A stretch of 64,000 nucleotides of DNA from Streptomyces scabiei 87.22 (GTDB taxonomy: Bacteria; Actinomycetota; Actinomycetes; Streptomycetales; Streptomycetaceae): the NCBI RefSeq assembly GCF_000091305.1, contig NC_013929.1, positions 6,014,001 through 6,078,000 of the forward strand, given 5' to 3'. Each line of letters begins with the position of its first letter. Positions within the stretch are counted from its first letter, which is position 1. Below the pieces are notes generated by a model that searched no databases, had not been told where the DNA came from, and saw only the letters and a list, made by a program, of their open reading frames with translations. The position numbers and the translations under genes were made by a program. Positions 33,213-41,388 of the stretch are shown here, piece by piece.

Positions 33213-33251
33213 GCCCGTAGTGATACCCCGACGGCCCGTAGTACTACCCCG
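33213..33251. repeat. 18-bp direct repeat with 21-bp period upstream of the first rpf gene
   Basis: CCCGTAGTGATACCCCGA (33213-33230) and CCCGTAGTACTACCCCGA (33234-33251) differ at two positions. The 21-bp period is two helical turns, so both copies face the same side of the DNA. Confidence 0.75.
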
Positions 33252-33284
33252 ATCCGCGCCAGAAGTTGACGTTCTCTCAACTCC

Positions 33285-33345
33285 GTGATCTTCACGTGAT
33301 CTGCGCTGCATTAACTTGTGACAACTGATCGACTGCCGATACGTT
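33285..33345 (+). promoter_or_regulatory. promoter region of the first rpf gene
   Basis: TTGTGA (33316-33321), 18-base spacer, TACGTT (33340-33345), giving a leader of about 60 bases. Just upstream, GTGATCT occurs twice 11 bases apart (33285 and 33296), one helical turn, a possible activator site. GTGATC also occurs upstream of rpfA near 34541. Confidence 0.5.
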
Positions 33346-33414
33346 CACACGTCAGTGCGAAGGGGTCATCACGCCCGTCGCGCAGGCCATCGCTGTCGTG
33401 TGAAAGGCAACCGC

Positions 33415-34470
33415 ATGCTCTCCGGGAACGGTCGTCACCGTCGCCCCCGCCAGGCTCCGGCTCTCCTCGTCGCGGCGGGAGTGACCGGGTCGGCCATCGC
33501 CATCCCGCTCCTCGGCGCCACCGGCGCGAGTGCGGCGAGCGGAACCACCTGGGACCAGGTGGCGGAGTGCGAGAGCGGTGGCTTCTGGAGCGCGGACACC
33601 GGGAACGGACGCTACGGCGGCCTCCAGCTGACCCAGGCCAACTGGGAGAAGTACGGCGGCCTCGAGTACGCGAAGACCGCGGACCTGGCCAGCCGCTCCC
33701 AGCAGATAGCCGTGGCCGAGAAGGTCCTCGCCGACCAGGGCGTCGGCGTCTGGTCCACCTGCGGACTGCTCCACAACCTCGGCGGCGACTCCGGTTCCGC
33801 CGACGTGGACACCGGCGTCGTGGACGACGCGTCGAACTCCGGCGGCGGTTCCGGTACATCCGGTTCGTCGGATTCCTCCGCCTCGCCGGACTCGGCCGGC
33901 TCCGCCGACTCGGCCAAGTCGACCGACGACGCCGACTCCGGCGACGGGTCCGGGAAGCGGGCCGCCTCGCCGGACGCGTCCGCGGACACGGCCGACGGTT
34001 CCGCGAAGGCGACCACGGACACCGACTCCGCGGACTCCACCGGCTCCGGTGACGGCGACGGCGACTCCCGGGAGTCCGACGGCGGGACGTCGGACGACGC
34101 GCGCCGGAGCGACGGTTCCGCGGCCTCCGAGGACGGCGAGAGCGGTACGGGCCGCCACCGCGGCGCCAGCGCCGAGGAGGGCTCCGGCACGGACACCGGC
34201 TCCGCCACGGAGTCCGGCGACGGCTCGCGCGCCGACGGCGCCTCCTCCGGCCGCCACGCCTCGCGGGACGGCGGCGCCTCGCGCGAGGCCGTGGAGGGTG
34301 CCTACACCGTCCGGGTGGGCGACAGCCTGACCGGCATCGTGAACTCGCTCGGCCTGGACGGCGGGTGGCGGTCGCTGTACTCCGAGAACGAGCGCACGGT
34401 CGGAACCGACCCGGACCTCATCCTTCCCGGTCAGACCCTCGAAGTCGGTGCCGAAACGGGCAAAAAGTAG
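33415..34470 (+). CDS. resuscitation-promoting factor with LysM domain (RpfC-like)
   Basis: 351 residues. Signal peptide 1-42 (GATGASAA). Rpf transglycosylase-like domain 44-122 with WDQVAECESGG, catalytic Glu53, and the disulfide pair Cys52/Cys116. Residues 125-300 are a long Ser/Asp/Gly/Ala-rich linker of low complexity. The LysM peptidoglycan-binding domain is at about 303-350 (YTVRVGDSLTGIV). Rpfs cleave glycan strands and help spores and dormant cells resume growth. Position next to rpfA corresponds to rpfC of S. coelicolor (from memory). ATG 33415 follows AAAGG. Confidence 0.92.
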   Translation: MLSGNGRHRRPRQAPALLVAAGVTGSAIAIPLLGATGASAASGTTWDQVAECESGGFWSADTGNGRYGGLQLTQANWEKYGGLEYAKTADLASRSQQIAVAEKVLADQGVGVWSTCGLLHNLGGDSGSADVDTGVVDDASNSGGGSGTSGSSDSSASPDSAGSADSAKSTDDADSGDGSGKRAASPDASADTADGSAKATTDTDSADSTGSGDGDGDSRESDGGTSDDARRSDGSAASEDGESGTGRHRGASAEEGSGTDTGSATESGDGSRADGASSGRHASRDGGASREAVEGAYTVRVGDSLTGIVNSLGLDGGWRSLYSENERTVGTDPDLILPGQTLEVGAETGKK

Positions 34471-34550
34471 CGGCAGTTCGGGTCATGGTTCGACCCCGAT
34501 TGCCCGTTTTGATCTCCGTGGGAGATGAATCACAGACCCCGTGATCGTCT

Positions 34551-34580
34551 TTGAAATTCGGGCAATCACCTGTTTACGGT
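34551..34580 (+). promoter_or_regulatory. rpfA promoter
   Basis: TTGAAA (34551-34556), 18-base spacer, TACGGT (34575-34580). The expected start near 34587 is just before the riboswitch aptamer. Confidence 0.55.
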
Positions 34581-34616
34581 CGTGACCGCTCGCCACAGCG
34601 GGCCCTCCCGGTCGGC

Positions 34617-34838
34617 ACGCCGAATCCTGCCATCGGCCGTGAGGAACAGTCGTCGCGTCAAGCGCCGTAGGCAGGAGCGGGGGACCCAAGGTAAGTGCCG
34701 GGTCCGGCGGTTGCGGCCCTTCGGGGGCGCACGACCGGAACCGGCTGGGGGTGAAGCCGCGCGACGTGAGCCGAGAGGCGAGCGTGCGCGGCCGGGCAAC
34801 TCAACCGGCCCGAACCCGACAGCTCACCTCGCAGGCGT
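34617..34838 (+). ncRNA. cyclic di-AMP riboswitch (ydaO-yuaA class)
   Basis: The conserved blocks of this class appear in order: CGCCGAATCCTGCC (34619 on), GGAGCGGGGGACCCA (34676 on), GGGGTGAAGCCG (near 34747), and GAACCCGACAGCTCACCTCG (34812 on). The closing helix P1 can form between ACGCC (34617-34621) and GGCGT (34834-34838). The aptamer ends 18 bases before the rpfA ATG. Known Streptomyces rpfA genes carry this switch. No T-run terminator follows. Instead CTCACC (34823-34828) inside the aptamer can pair with GGTGAG (34840-34845), which overlaps the ribosome-binding site. Confidence 0.93.
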
Positions 34839-34856
34839 CGGTGAGGGGATCTCTCC

Positions 34857-35558
34857 ATGCTGTTCTCCAGCAAGGGCAAGCACCGTCGCCCGTCCAAGGC
34901 CGCTCGCGCCATCGCCGTCGTCGGCGTCACCGGTGCCGCCGCCGTAGCCGCCCCGCTGATGGCCGCCGGCAGCGCCTCGGCCGCCACCGCCTCCGAGTGG
35001 GATGCCGTCGCCCAGTGCGAGTCCGGCGGCAACTGGTCCATCAACACCGGCAACGGCTACTACGGCGGCCTGCAGTTCTCGGCCTCCACCTGGGCCGCCT
35101 ACGGCGGTACCCAGTACGCCTCCACCGCCAACCAGGCGAGCAAGGCCCAGCAGATCGCGATAGCCGAGAAGGTCCTCGCGGGCCAGGGCAAGGGTGCCTG
35201 GCCGGTCTGCGGCACCGGCCTGTCCGGCGCCTCGTACGACGGCGCCCCCGCCTCCTCCGGCACCACGAACTCCTCCGGCTCCTCGCAGAGCACGCAGGAG
35301 AGCACCGGGAAGAGCACCAAGAGCACCGAGGACAACCGCGCCTCCCGCTCCTCCGAGCGCGCCACCGTCAAGACCCCGACCGGCAAGAAGGTCAAGAAGG
35401 GCGACGGCGAGTACAAGGTCGTCAAGGGGGACACCCTCAGCGGCATCGCCGCGAAGAAGAACGTCAAGGGTGGCTGGGAGAAGCTCTTCGAGCTGAACAA
35501 GGACATCATCGACGACGCCGACTTCATCTACCCGGGCCAGCAGCTCCACCTGAGCTGA
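34857..35558 (+). CDS. rpfA: resuscitation-promoting factor RpfA, LysM-containing
   Basis: 233 residues. Signal peptide 1-42 (AAGSASAA). Rpf domain 45-120 with WDAVAQCESGG, catalytic Glu55, and Cys54/Cys118. A Ser/Thr/Lys-rich linker 122-183 and a LysM domain 186-233 ending at the C-terminus (YKVVKGDTLSGIAAKK). A secreted muralytic enzyme active in germination and growth. The ribosome-binding site GAGGGG (34843-34848) lies 8 bases before ATG 34857 and overlaps a possible alternative hairpin with the c-di-AMP aptamer. The linker is much shorter than in the upstream paralogue. Confidence 0.96.
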   Translation: MLFSSKGKHRRPSKAARAIAVVGVTGAAAVAAPLMAAGSASAATASEWDAVAQCESGGNWSINTGNGYYGGLQFSASTWAAYGGTQYASTANQASKAQQIAIAEKVLAGQGKGAWPVCGTGLSGASYDGAPASSGTTNSSGSSQSTQESTGKSTKSTEDNRASRSSERATVKTPTGKKVKKGDGEYKVVKGDTLSGIAAKKNVKGGWEKLFELNKDIIDDADFIYPGQQLHLS

Positions 35559-35632
35559 CCCACGGCGTCCGAGACGGCCGCCACACGCCTGCCGACCCCA
35601 CGGCCGCCCCCACGGCCGGGCAGGCGAGGGCA

Positions 35633-35674
35633 GGTTCAGCCGGGTTGGGAACCAGGCCGCTCCCCGGCTGAACC
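35633..35674 (+). terminator. hairpin after rpfA
   Basis: GGTTCAGCCGGG (35633-35644) pairs perfectly with CCCGGCTGAACC (35663-35674). Confidence 0.65.
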
Positions 35675-35743
35675 GCAGCCCGCTCACATCCGTGTCCTCC
35701 AGAGTGAAGACCTCGTGAGGGCCGTCCCCCGTCCCCACGAGCT

Positions 35744-35827
35744 CCCCGCCCCGGTGCGCATTCCCCCGTACGCACCGGGGCGGGGCTTTTTTTGCGTACG
35801 CATCGGGGCGGGGCTCATTTTTTTTGC
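35744..35827 (+). terminator. intrinsic terminator with T-tail and a duplicated 3' arm
   Basis: CCCCGCCCCGGTGCG (35744-35758) pairs with CGCACCGGGGCGGGG (35771-35785), followed by seven Ts. This is a canonical intrinsic terminator, rare in Streptomyces. The 3' arm with its T-tract is then repeated almost exactly (GTACGCATCGGGGCGGGGCT, then eight Ts after CA) at 35796-35825, so one left arm faces two right arms. Confidence 0.85.
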
Positions 35828-36005
35828 ACCGTCGGCGACTTCTCTTGTTCACCCCCTCTTTGTTCCGGGCGGGAACAATGGGTACGGTCTGTCTGTCCAC
35901 GGGACGGTCGGTCGGCTGCCGACGGCCCGGGGGCGGTTAGGCTCTAGTCGCACGGCCCCAAGCGGCCCCGCACAACCAGCGTCACATCCCATGAAGGAGA
36001 TGCTC

Positions 36006-37286
36006 GTGCCGTCCATCGACGTCGTCGTAGCCCGGGAAATCCTCGACTCACGAGGCAACCCCACCGTCGAGGTCGAGGTCGGCCTCGACGACGGCAGCAC
36101 GGGTCGTGCCGCCGTTCCCTCCGGTGCCTCCACCGGCGCCTTCGAAGCCATCGAGCTGCGGGACGGCGACCCCAACCGCTACCTCGGCAAGGGCGTCGAG
36201 AAGGCCGTCCTCGCGGTCATCGAGCAGATCGGCCCGGAGCTCGTCGGCTACGACGCCACCGAGCAGCGCCTGATCGACCAGGCGATGTTCGACCTGGACG
36301 CCACCGACAACAAGGGCTCCCTCGGCGCCAACGCCATCCTCGGCGTCTCCCTCGCCGTCGCCCACGCCGCCTCCGAGGCCAGCGACCTCCCGCTCTTCCG
36401 TTACCTGGGCGGCCCGAACGCGCACCTGCTGCCCGTTCCGATGATGAACATCCTGAACGGCGGCTCGCACGCCGACTCCAACGTGGACATCCAGGAGTTC
36501 ATGATCGCCCCCATCGGCGCGGAGTCCTTCTCCGAGGCCCTGCGCTGGGGCGCCGAGGTCTACCACACCCTCAAGAAGGTGCTGAAGACCAAGGGCCTGT
36601 CCACCGGCCTCGGCGACGAGGGCGGCTTCGCCCCGAACCTGGAGTCCAACCGCGCCGCCCTCGACCTCATCCTCGAGGCCATCAAGGAGGCCGGCTACAC
36701 CCCCGGCGAGCAGATCGCCCTCGCGCTCGACGTCGCCGCCTCCGAGTTCTACAAGGACGGCGTCTACACCTTCGAGGGCAAGGAGCGCTCCGCCGCCGAG
36801 ATGACGGAGTACTACGCCGACCTCGTCGCGTCGTACCCGCTCGTCTCCATCGAGGACCCGCTGTTCGAGGACGACTGGGCCGGCTGGAACACCATCACCG
36901 AGAAGCTGGGCGACAAGGTCCAGATCGTCGGCGACGACCTCTTCGTCACCAACCCCGAGCGCCTCGCCCGCGGTATCGAGGAGGGCTCGGCCAACGCCCT
37001 GCTCGTCAAGGTCAACCAGATCGGTTCGCTGACCGAGACCCTGGACGCCGTCGAGATGGCCCAGCGCAACGGCTTCAAGTGCATGATGTCCCACCGCTCC
37101 GGCGAGACCGAGGACGTCACCATCGCCGACCTCGCCGTCGCGGTGAACTGCGGCCAGATCAAGACCGGCGCCCCGGCCCGCTCGGACCGCGTCGCCAAGT
37201 ACAACCAGCTGCTGCGCATCGAGGAGATCCTCGACGACGCCGCGGTCTACGCCGGCCGCTCCGCCTTCCCGCGCTTCAAGGGCTGA
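36006..37286 (+). CDS. eno: enolase
   Basis: 426 residues, full length. Converts 2-phosphoglycerate to phosphoenolpyruvate in glycolysis. Visible hallmarks are AREILDSRGNPTVEVEV at the start, GASTGAFEA, the catalytic-glutamate region GLGDEGGFAP, the metal-binding VSIEDPLFEDDW, the signature LLVKVNQIGSLTET near 332-345 with the catalytic Lys, and SHRSGETEDVTIADLAV. GTG 36006 was preferred over ATG 35991 because AAGGAGA (35994-36000) is then correctly placed and the protein begins with the conserved PSIDVVVAREI. It heads the eno-divIC-DUF501-ppx block. Confidence 0.99.
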   Translation: MPSIDVVVAREILDSRGNPTVEVEVGLDDGSTGRAAVPSGASTGAFEAIELRDGDPNRYLGKGVEKAVLAVIEQIGPELVGYDATEQRLIDQAMFDLDATDNKGSLGANAILGVSLAVAHAASEASDLPLFRYLGGPNAHLLPVPMMNILNGGSHADSNVDIQEFMIAPIGAESFSEALRWGAEVYHTLKKVLKTKGLSTGLGDEGGFAPNLESNRAALDLILEAIKEAGYTPGEQIALALDVAASEFYKDGVYTFEGKERSAAEMTEYYADLVASYPLVSIEDPLFEDDWAGWNTITEKLGDKVQIVGDDLFVTNPERLARGIEEGSANALLVKVNQIGSLTETLDAVEMAQRNGFKCMMSHRSGETEDVTIADLAVAVNCGQIKTGAPARSDRVAKYNQLLRIEEILDDAAVYAGRSAFPRFKG

Positions 37287-37329
37287 GCCGCCGACTGACC
37301 CGTTGAGGGCCAAGCCCGCGCCAGTCGTA

Positions 37330-37373
37330 CGTACGTCCCCGTACCGGTCCCGTACCGTGTGCGGGGACGTACG
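37330..37373 (+). terminator. hairpin between eno and divIC
   Basis: CGTACGTCCCCG (37330-37341) pairs perfectly with CGGGGACGTACG (37362-37373), with a loop that can itself form GTACCGG/CCGTAC pairs. It may end most eno transcripts or attenuate read-through into divIC. Confidence 0.65.
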
Positions 37374-37415
37374 CGCGTGCGCGGGAGAAGGCAGCAGCGG
37401 AAGGGGACGCGGGAC

Positions 37416-37928
37416 ATGGCCGTGAAGGACCGGGACCGGGACCGTTTCTCCACCGCGACCCGGCTGAAGGTGCTCGGTGAGCAGACGGCCGCCCGGGTCT
37501 ACCGCTCCCAGGCCAAGCGCCAGGTCCGCCGCTCCCGGCTGACCGGCCGGGCCGCCCTGCTCGCCCTCGTCCTCTGCTCGATGATCGTGGCGCTCGCCTA
37601 TCCCATAAGGCAGTACGTCTCCCAGCGCGCCGAGATCGCCGACATGCAGCGGCAGCGCCAGGAGGCGCGCGAGCGGGTCGAGGAGTTGCGCGACCTCAAG
37701 GCGCGCTGGCAGGACGACGCGTACGCCGAGCAGCGCATCCGGGAGCGGCTGCACTACGTGATGCCGGGCGAGACCGGCTACACCATGATCGACCCGGACG
37801 CCGCGAAGCAGTCCCGTACGACCCAGGGGGCGGCCGACCGTCCCTGGTACACCAATGTCTGGGACGGGGTCGACAAGGCCGACGCCGCCGACAGCCGGAC
37901 GGTCACCTCCGTGACCGTCGACCGATGA
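37416..37928 (+). CDS. divIC: septum formation initiator, DivIC/FtsB type
   Basis: 170 residues. Basic N-terminus, one membrane helix at 45-62, a coiled coil at 68-98 (RAEIADMQRQRQEARERVEEL) and the family box AYAEQRIRERLHYVMPGE, with an extracytoplasmic tail. DivIC acts with FtsL and FtsQ in the divisome. Type II topology. ATG 37416 follows AAGGGGACGCGGGAC. Located between eno and DUF501, as in other actinobacteria. Confidence 0.93.
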   Translation: MAVKDRDRDRFSTATRLKVLGEQTAARVYRSQAKRQVRRSRLTGRAALLALVLCSMIVALAYPIRQYVSQRAEIADMQRQRQEARERVEELRDLKARWQDDAYAEQRIRERLHYVMPGETGYTMIDPDAAKQSRTTQGAADRPWYTNVWDGVDKADAADSRTVTSVTVDR

Positions 37929-37956
37929 GCCACACCGAGGACTTGAGTAGCAGGTT

Positions 37957-38499
37957 ATGCAGACCCCTCCGCCGACCACCGAGCGCACCGAGCCGACCGA
38001 CGCCGACGTCGAGGCGTTCCAGCAGCAGCTCGGGCGCCCCCCGCGCGGCCTCCGCGCGATCGCGCACCGCTGTCCGTGCGGCCAGCCGGACGTCGTCGAG
38101 ACGGCCCCGCGCCTGCCGGACGGGACGCCCTTCCCCACGACGTACTACCTGACGTGTCCGCGCGCGGCCTCCGCGATCGGCACGCTGGAGGCCAACGGCG
38201 TGATGAAGGAGATGACGCAGCGGCTGGCGACGGACCCCGAACTGGCCGCCGCCTACCGGGCCGCGCACGAGGACTACATCGCCCGCCGCGACGAGATCGA
38301 GGTCCTGGAGGGCTTCCCGAGCGCCGGCGGCATGCCGGACCGCGTGAAGTGCCTGCACGTCCTCGTGGGGCACTCGCTGGCCGCCGGTCCCGGCGTCAAC
38401 CCGCTGGGCGACGAGGCGATCGCGATGCTGCCCGAGTGGTGGGCCAAGGGCCCGTGCGTGGTGCCCGCGCCGGAGCCCTCGAAGGAGGACGGCCAGTGA
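37957..38499 (+). CDS. DUF501 protein
   Basis: 180 residues, soluble. The conserved DUF501 core includes HRCPCGQPDVVETAPRLPDG, then FPTTYYLTCPRA and LHVLVGHSLAAGPGVNPLGD. Cys-x-Cys and a later Cys plus His residues suggest metal binding; function is unknown. It is always found between divIC and the exopolyphosphatase gene in actinobacteria. ATG 37957 is 29 bases after divIC. Its stop overlaps the next start by 3 bases, so the two are coupled. Confidence 0.9.
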   Translation: MQTPPPTTERTEPTDADVEAFQQQLGRPPRGLRAIAHRCPCGQPDVVETAPRLPDGTPFPTTYYLTCPRAASAIGTLEANGVMKEMTQRLATDPELAAAYRAAHEDYIARRDEIEVLEGFPSAGGMPDRVKCLHVLVGHSLAAGPGVNPLGDEAIAMLPEWWAKGPCVVPAPEPSKEDGQ

Positions 38500-39437
38500 C
38501 CCGGGTCGCCGCCGTCGACTGCGGCACGAACTCCATCCGGCTGCTGGTCGCCGACTGCGACCCGGCCACCGGTGAACTGATCGAGCTGGACCGGCGGATG
38601 ACCATCGTCCGGCTGGGCCAGGGCGTGGACCGTACGGGGCGGCTGGCGCCCGAGGCGCTGGAGCGGACCTTCGCGGCCTGCCGGGAGTACGCGGCCCTCA
38701 TCAGGGAACTGGGCGCCGAGCGGGTCCGCTTCGTGGCCACCTCCGCCTCCCGGGACGCCGAGAACCGGGACGAGTTCGTCCGCGGGGTGTTCGACATCCT
38801 GGGCGTCGAGCCCGAGGTGATCTCCGGCGACCGGGAGGCCGAGTTCTCCTTCACGGGCGCCACCAAGGAGCTGACGGGCCGCACCGATCTCACCACGCCG
38901 TACCTGGTGGTGGACATCGGCGGCGGCTCCACCGAGTTCGTGGTCGGGGACGGCCACGTGCGCGGCGCCCGGTCCGTGGACATCGGCTGCGTCCGGCTGA
39001 CCGAGCGGCACCTCGTCCGGGGCGGGGCCGTCGTCGACCCTCCCGGGCCGGAGCAGATCGCCGCGATCCGCGCCGACATCGAGGCCGCCCTCGACCTCGC
39101 CGAGCGGGACGTCCCGCTGCGGGAGGCGCACACCCTCGTCGGGCTCGCCGGTTCGGTGACGACCATCTCCGCGATCGCCCAGGACCTGCCCGCGTACGAC
39201 TCGGCGGCCATCCACCACTCCCGGGTCTCCCACGACCGCGTCCGCGAGATCACCGAGTGGCTGCTGGCCTCGACGCACGCCGAGCGGCAGGCGGTGCCGT
39301 CGATGCATCCGGGGCGGGTGGACGTGATCGCCGCGGGCGCCCTGGTCCTGCTCTCGATCATGGAGCGGATCGGCGCGTCGGAGGTCGTGGTCAGCGAACA
39401 CGACATTCTGGACGGAATCGCCTGGTCCGTCGCCTAG
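38496..39437 (+). CDS. Ppx/GppA family exopolyphosphatase
   Basis: 313 residues, the short Ppx2-like form without the C-terminal HD domain. ASKHA-fold motifs are AVDCGTNSIRLLVAD at 6-20 and VVDIGGGSTEFVV near 146-158. The LAGSVTTISAIAQ block lies about residue 220. It hydrolyses polyphosphate or pppGpp, or may be a regulator; actinobacteria often carry two such paralogues. GTG 38496 overlaps the DUF501 stop, with GAAGGAGG upstream. Confidence 0.92.
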   Translation: MTRVAAVDCGTNSIRLLVADCDPATGELIELDRRMTIVRLGQGVDRTGRLAPEALERTFAACREYAALIRELGAERVRFVATSASRDAENRDEFVRGVFDILGVEPEVISGDREAEFSFTGATKELTGRTDLTTPYLVVDIGGGSTEFVVGDGHVRGARSVDIGCVRLTERHLVRGGAVVDPPGPEQIAAIRADIEAALDLAERDVPLREAHTLVGLAGSVTTISAIAQDLPAYDSAAIHHSRVSHDRVREITEWLLASTHAERQAVPSMHPGRVDVIAAGALVLLSIMERIGASEVVVSEHDILDGIAWSVA

Positions 39438-39884
39438 CTCCCGGGCGGACCGCGCCTGTTTTGCTACTCATCAGTAGCCTCGCTTGAGCTGTTCGGATAA
39501 CGTATGAGCGCGTCCGAGGGGTGCTCCGGCGCCCCTCGCCGGCCGTCCGCCGGGAAACTTCGTGAAGTTCTTCACAAGAGAATCGGCCCAGTTGAGCGAT
39601 GTTTTGAGGCTCCGCAGAGCGTTCCGGGGCTTCGGGGGGTCAACGGGGCGTCCCCGAGGGGGTGTCGCGGGGGTCTCGTCCGTGTGAAACCGAGGGGTGG
39701 TCCAGCGCTCCCGGGAGACCGGAACGGCAGTTCACGCGGCCTTGACAACGGTCAAACCCACCGGCTGGTTCCCTGGTGGACCGCGGGTCCCGCCCAAGGG
39801 GTCGCGCAGTGTAGCAGAGGGGGCGAGGAAGCTTGTGAAGGGGCGCACGAGCGACCCCCGGATGGCGGGTACATACTCGATGGC
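39438..39884. other. long ppx-ndh intergenic region
   Basis: 447 bases without a credible gene. It holds a Rex operator (39560-39577), a TTGACA hexamer at 39742-39747 without a good -10 partner, and, right before the ndh ATG, a CATACT box (39872-39877) placed for a leaderless transcript. About 300 bases between operator and gene are unexplained. Confidence 0.55.
39560..39577. promoter_or_regulatory. Rex operator upstream of ndh
   Basis: TCGTGAA-GTTC-TTCACAA matches the redox repressor Rex consensus TTGTGAA-N4-TTCACAA at 13 of 14 half-site positions. Rex releases DNA when NADH is high, and ndh is a known type of Rex target in Streptomyces. Confidence 0.85.
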
Positions 39885-41273
39885 ATGAGCACCACGGAGC
39901 GTCCCAGGATCCTCGTAGTAGGCGGTGGGTACGTAGGCCTGTACGCAGCTCGGCGCATCCTCAAGAAGATGCGCTACGGCGAGGCGACCGTCACGGTCGT
40001 CGACCCCCGGTCGTACATGACCTACCAGCCCTTCCTCCCCGAAGCCGCCGCCGGCAGCATCTCCCCCCGGCACGTCGTCGTCCCGTTGCGACGCGTGCTG
40101 CCGAAGGCGGAGGTCCTCACCGGTCGGGTCACCACCATCGACCAGGACCGCAAGGTCGCCACGATCTCCCCGCTGGTCGGCGAGGCGTACGAGCTGCCCT
40201 TCGACTACCTGGTGATCGCGCTCGGCGCGGTCTCCCGCACCTTCCCGATCCCCGGCCTCGCCGAGCAGGGCATCGGTATGAAGGGCATCGAGGAGGCCAT
40301 CGGCCTGCGCAACCACGTGCTGGAGCAGCTCGACAAGGCCGACTCCACGACCGACGAGGACGTCCGCCGCAAGGCGTTGACCTTCGTCTTCGTGGGCGGT
40401 GGCTTCGCCGGCGCGGAGACCATCGGCGAGGTCGAGGACATGGCCCGCGACGCCGCGAAGTACTACAAGAACGTGTCCCGCGAGGACATGCGCTTCGTGC
40501 TCGTCGACGCCGCCGACAAGATCCTCCCCGAGGTCGGTCCGAAGCTCGGCAGCTACGGCAAGGAGCACCTGGAGGGCCGTGGGGTCGAGGTCTACCTCAA
40601 CACCTCCATGGACTCCTGCGTAGACGGCCACGTCGTGCTGAAGAACGGGTTGGAAGTCGACTCCAACACCATCGTCTGGACCGCCGGCGTCAAGCCCAAC
40701 CCGGTCCTCTCGCGCTACGGCCTCCCCCTCGGCCCCCGCGGCCACGTGGACGCCCGGCCGACCCTCCAGGTCACCGGCACCGACTACATCTGGGCCGCGG
40801 GCGACAACGCCCAGGTCCCGGACGTCGCGGCCCGCAAGGCCGGCGTCGAGAACGCCTGGTGCCCGCCGAACGCCCAGCACGCGCTGCGTCAGGCGAAGGT
40901 CCTCGGCGACAACGTGGTCTCCGGTATGCGGGGCTTCCCGCAGAAGGAGTACGCGCACTCCAACAAGGGCGCGGTGGCGGGTCTCGGCCTCCACAAGGGC
41001 GTCGCGATGATCGTCATGGGCAAGATGAAGATCAAGCTCAAGGGCCGTCTGGCGTGGTACATGCACCGCGGCTACCACGGCCTGGCGATGCCGACGTGGA
41101 ACCGGAAGATCCGTGTCTTCGCGGACTGGACCCTCGCGATGTTCCTCAAGCGCGAGGTGGTCTCCCTGGGCGCCATCGAGACTCCTCGCGAGGAGTTCTA
41201 CGAGGCCGCCAAGCCGGCGCCCGCGCCGGTCGCTGCCGCGAGCAAGACCGCGGAGAAGGCCAAGGCGTCCTGA
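39885..41273 (+). CDS. ndh: type II NADH dehydrogenase (NADH:quinone oxidoreductase)
   Basis: 462 residues. FAD-binding VVGGGYVGLYAARRI near 12-26, NADH-binding FVFVGGGFAGAETIGE near 168-183, the second FAD motif WAAGDNAQVP near 305, and a C-terminal amphipathic helix region (WNRKIRVFADWTLAMFLKRE) that docks to the membrane. Passes electrons from NADH to menaquinone without proton pumping. A Rex operator lies about 310 bases upstream, fitting redox control. No ribosome-binding site is visible and a -10-like box ends 7 bases before ATG 39885. The last 25 residues are Ala/Lys-rich. Confidence 0.95.
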   Translation: MSTTERPRILVVGGGYVGLYAARRILKKMRYGEATVTVVDPRSYMTYQPFLPEAAAGSISPRHVVVPLRRVLPKAEVLTGRVTTIDQDRKVATISPLVGEAYELPFDYLVIALGAVSRTFPIPGLAEQGIGMKGIEEAIGLRNHVLEQLDKADSTTDEDVRRKALTFVFVGGGFAGAETIGEVEDMARDAAKYYKNVSREDMRFVLVDAADKILPEVGPKLGSYGKEHLEGRGVEVYLNTSMDSCVDGHVVLKNGLEVDSNTIVWTAGVKPNPVLSRYGLPLGPRGHVDARPTLQVTGTDYIWAAGDNAQVPDVAARKAGVENAWCPPNAQHALRQAKVLGDNVVSGMRGFPQKEYAHSNKGAVAGLGLHKGVAMIVMGKMKIKLKGRLAWYMHRGYHGLAMPTWNRKIRVFADWTLAMFLKREVVSLGAIETPREEFYEAAKPAPAPVAAASKTAEKAKAS

Positions 41274-41294
41274 CGTCCTGACCTCTGGTGTCCT

Positions 41295-41336
41295 CCGAAG
41301 GGCCTCCCGCCATCCGTGGTGCGGGGGGCCCTTCGG
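41295..41336 (+). terminator. hairpin after ndh
   Basis: CCGAAGGGCC (41295-41304) pairs with GGCCCTTCGG (41327-41336). Inner TCCCGC and GCGGGG extend the stem. Confidence 0.7.
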
Positions 41337-41388
41337 GGTGCGTGGGGGGAGCTCGGGGGTGCGGGTGCGTTGTCGGGTGCGGGCCCGG

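Larger units (their letters stand above)
35559..36005. other. rpfA-eno intergenic region
   Basis: 447 bases with two terminators (listed separately) and the eno promoter region. TAGGCT at 35938-35943 is a plausible -10, giving a leader of about 56 bases. GGGAAC at 35870 or so followed by GTCTGTC may be an alternative extracytoplasmic-sigma-type promoter; that is weak. No gene was seen. Confidence 0.5.
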
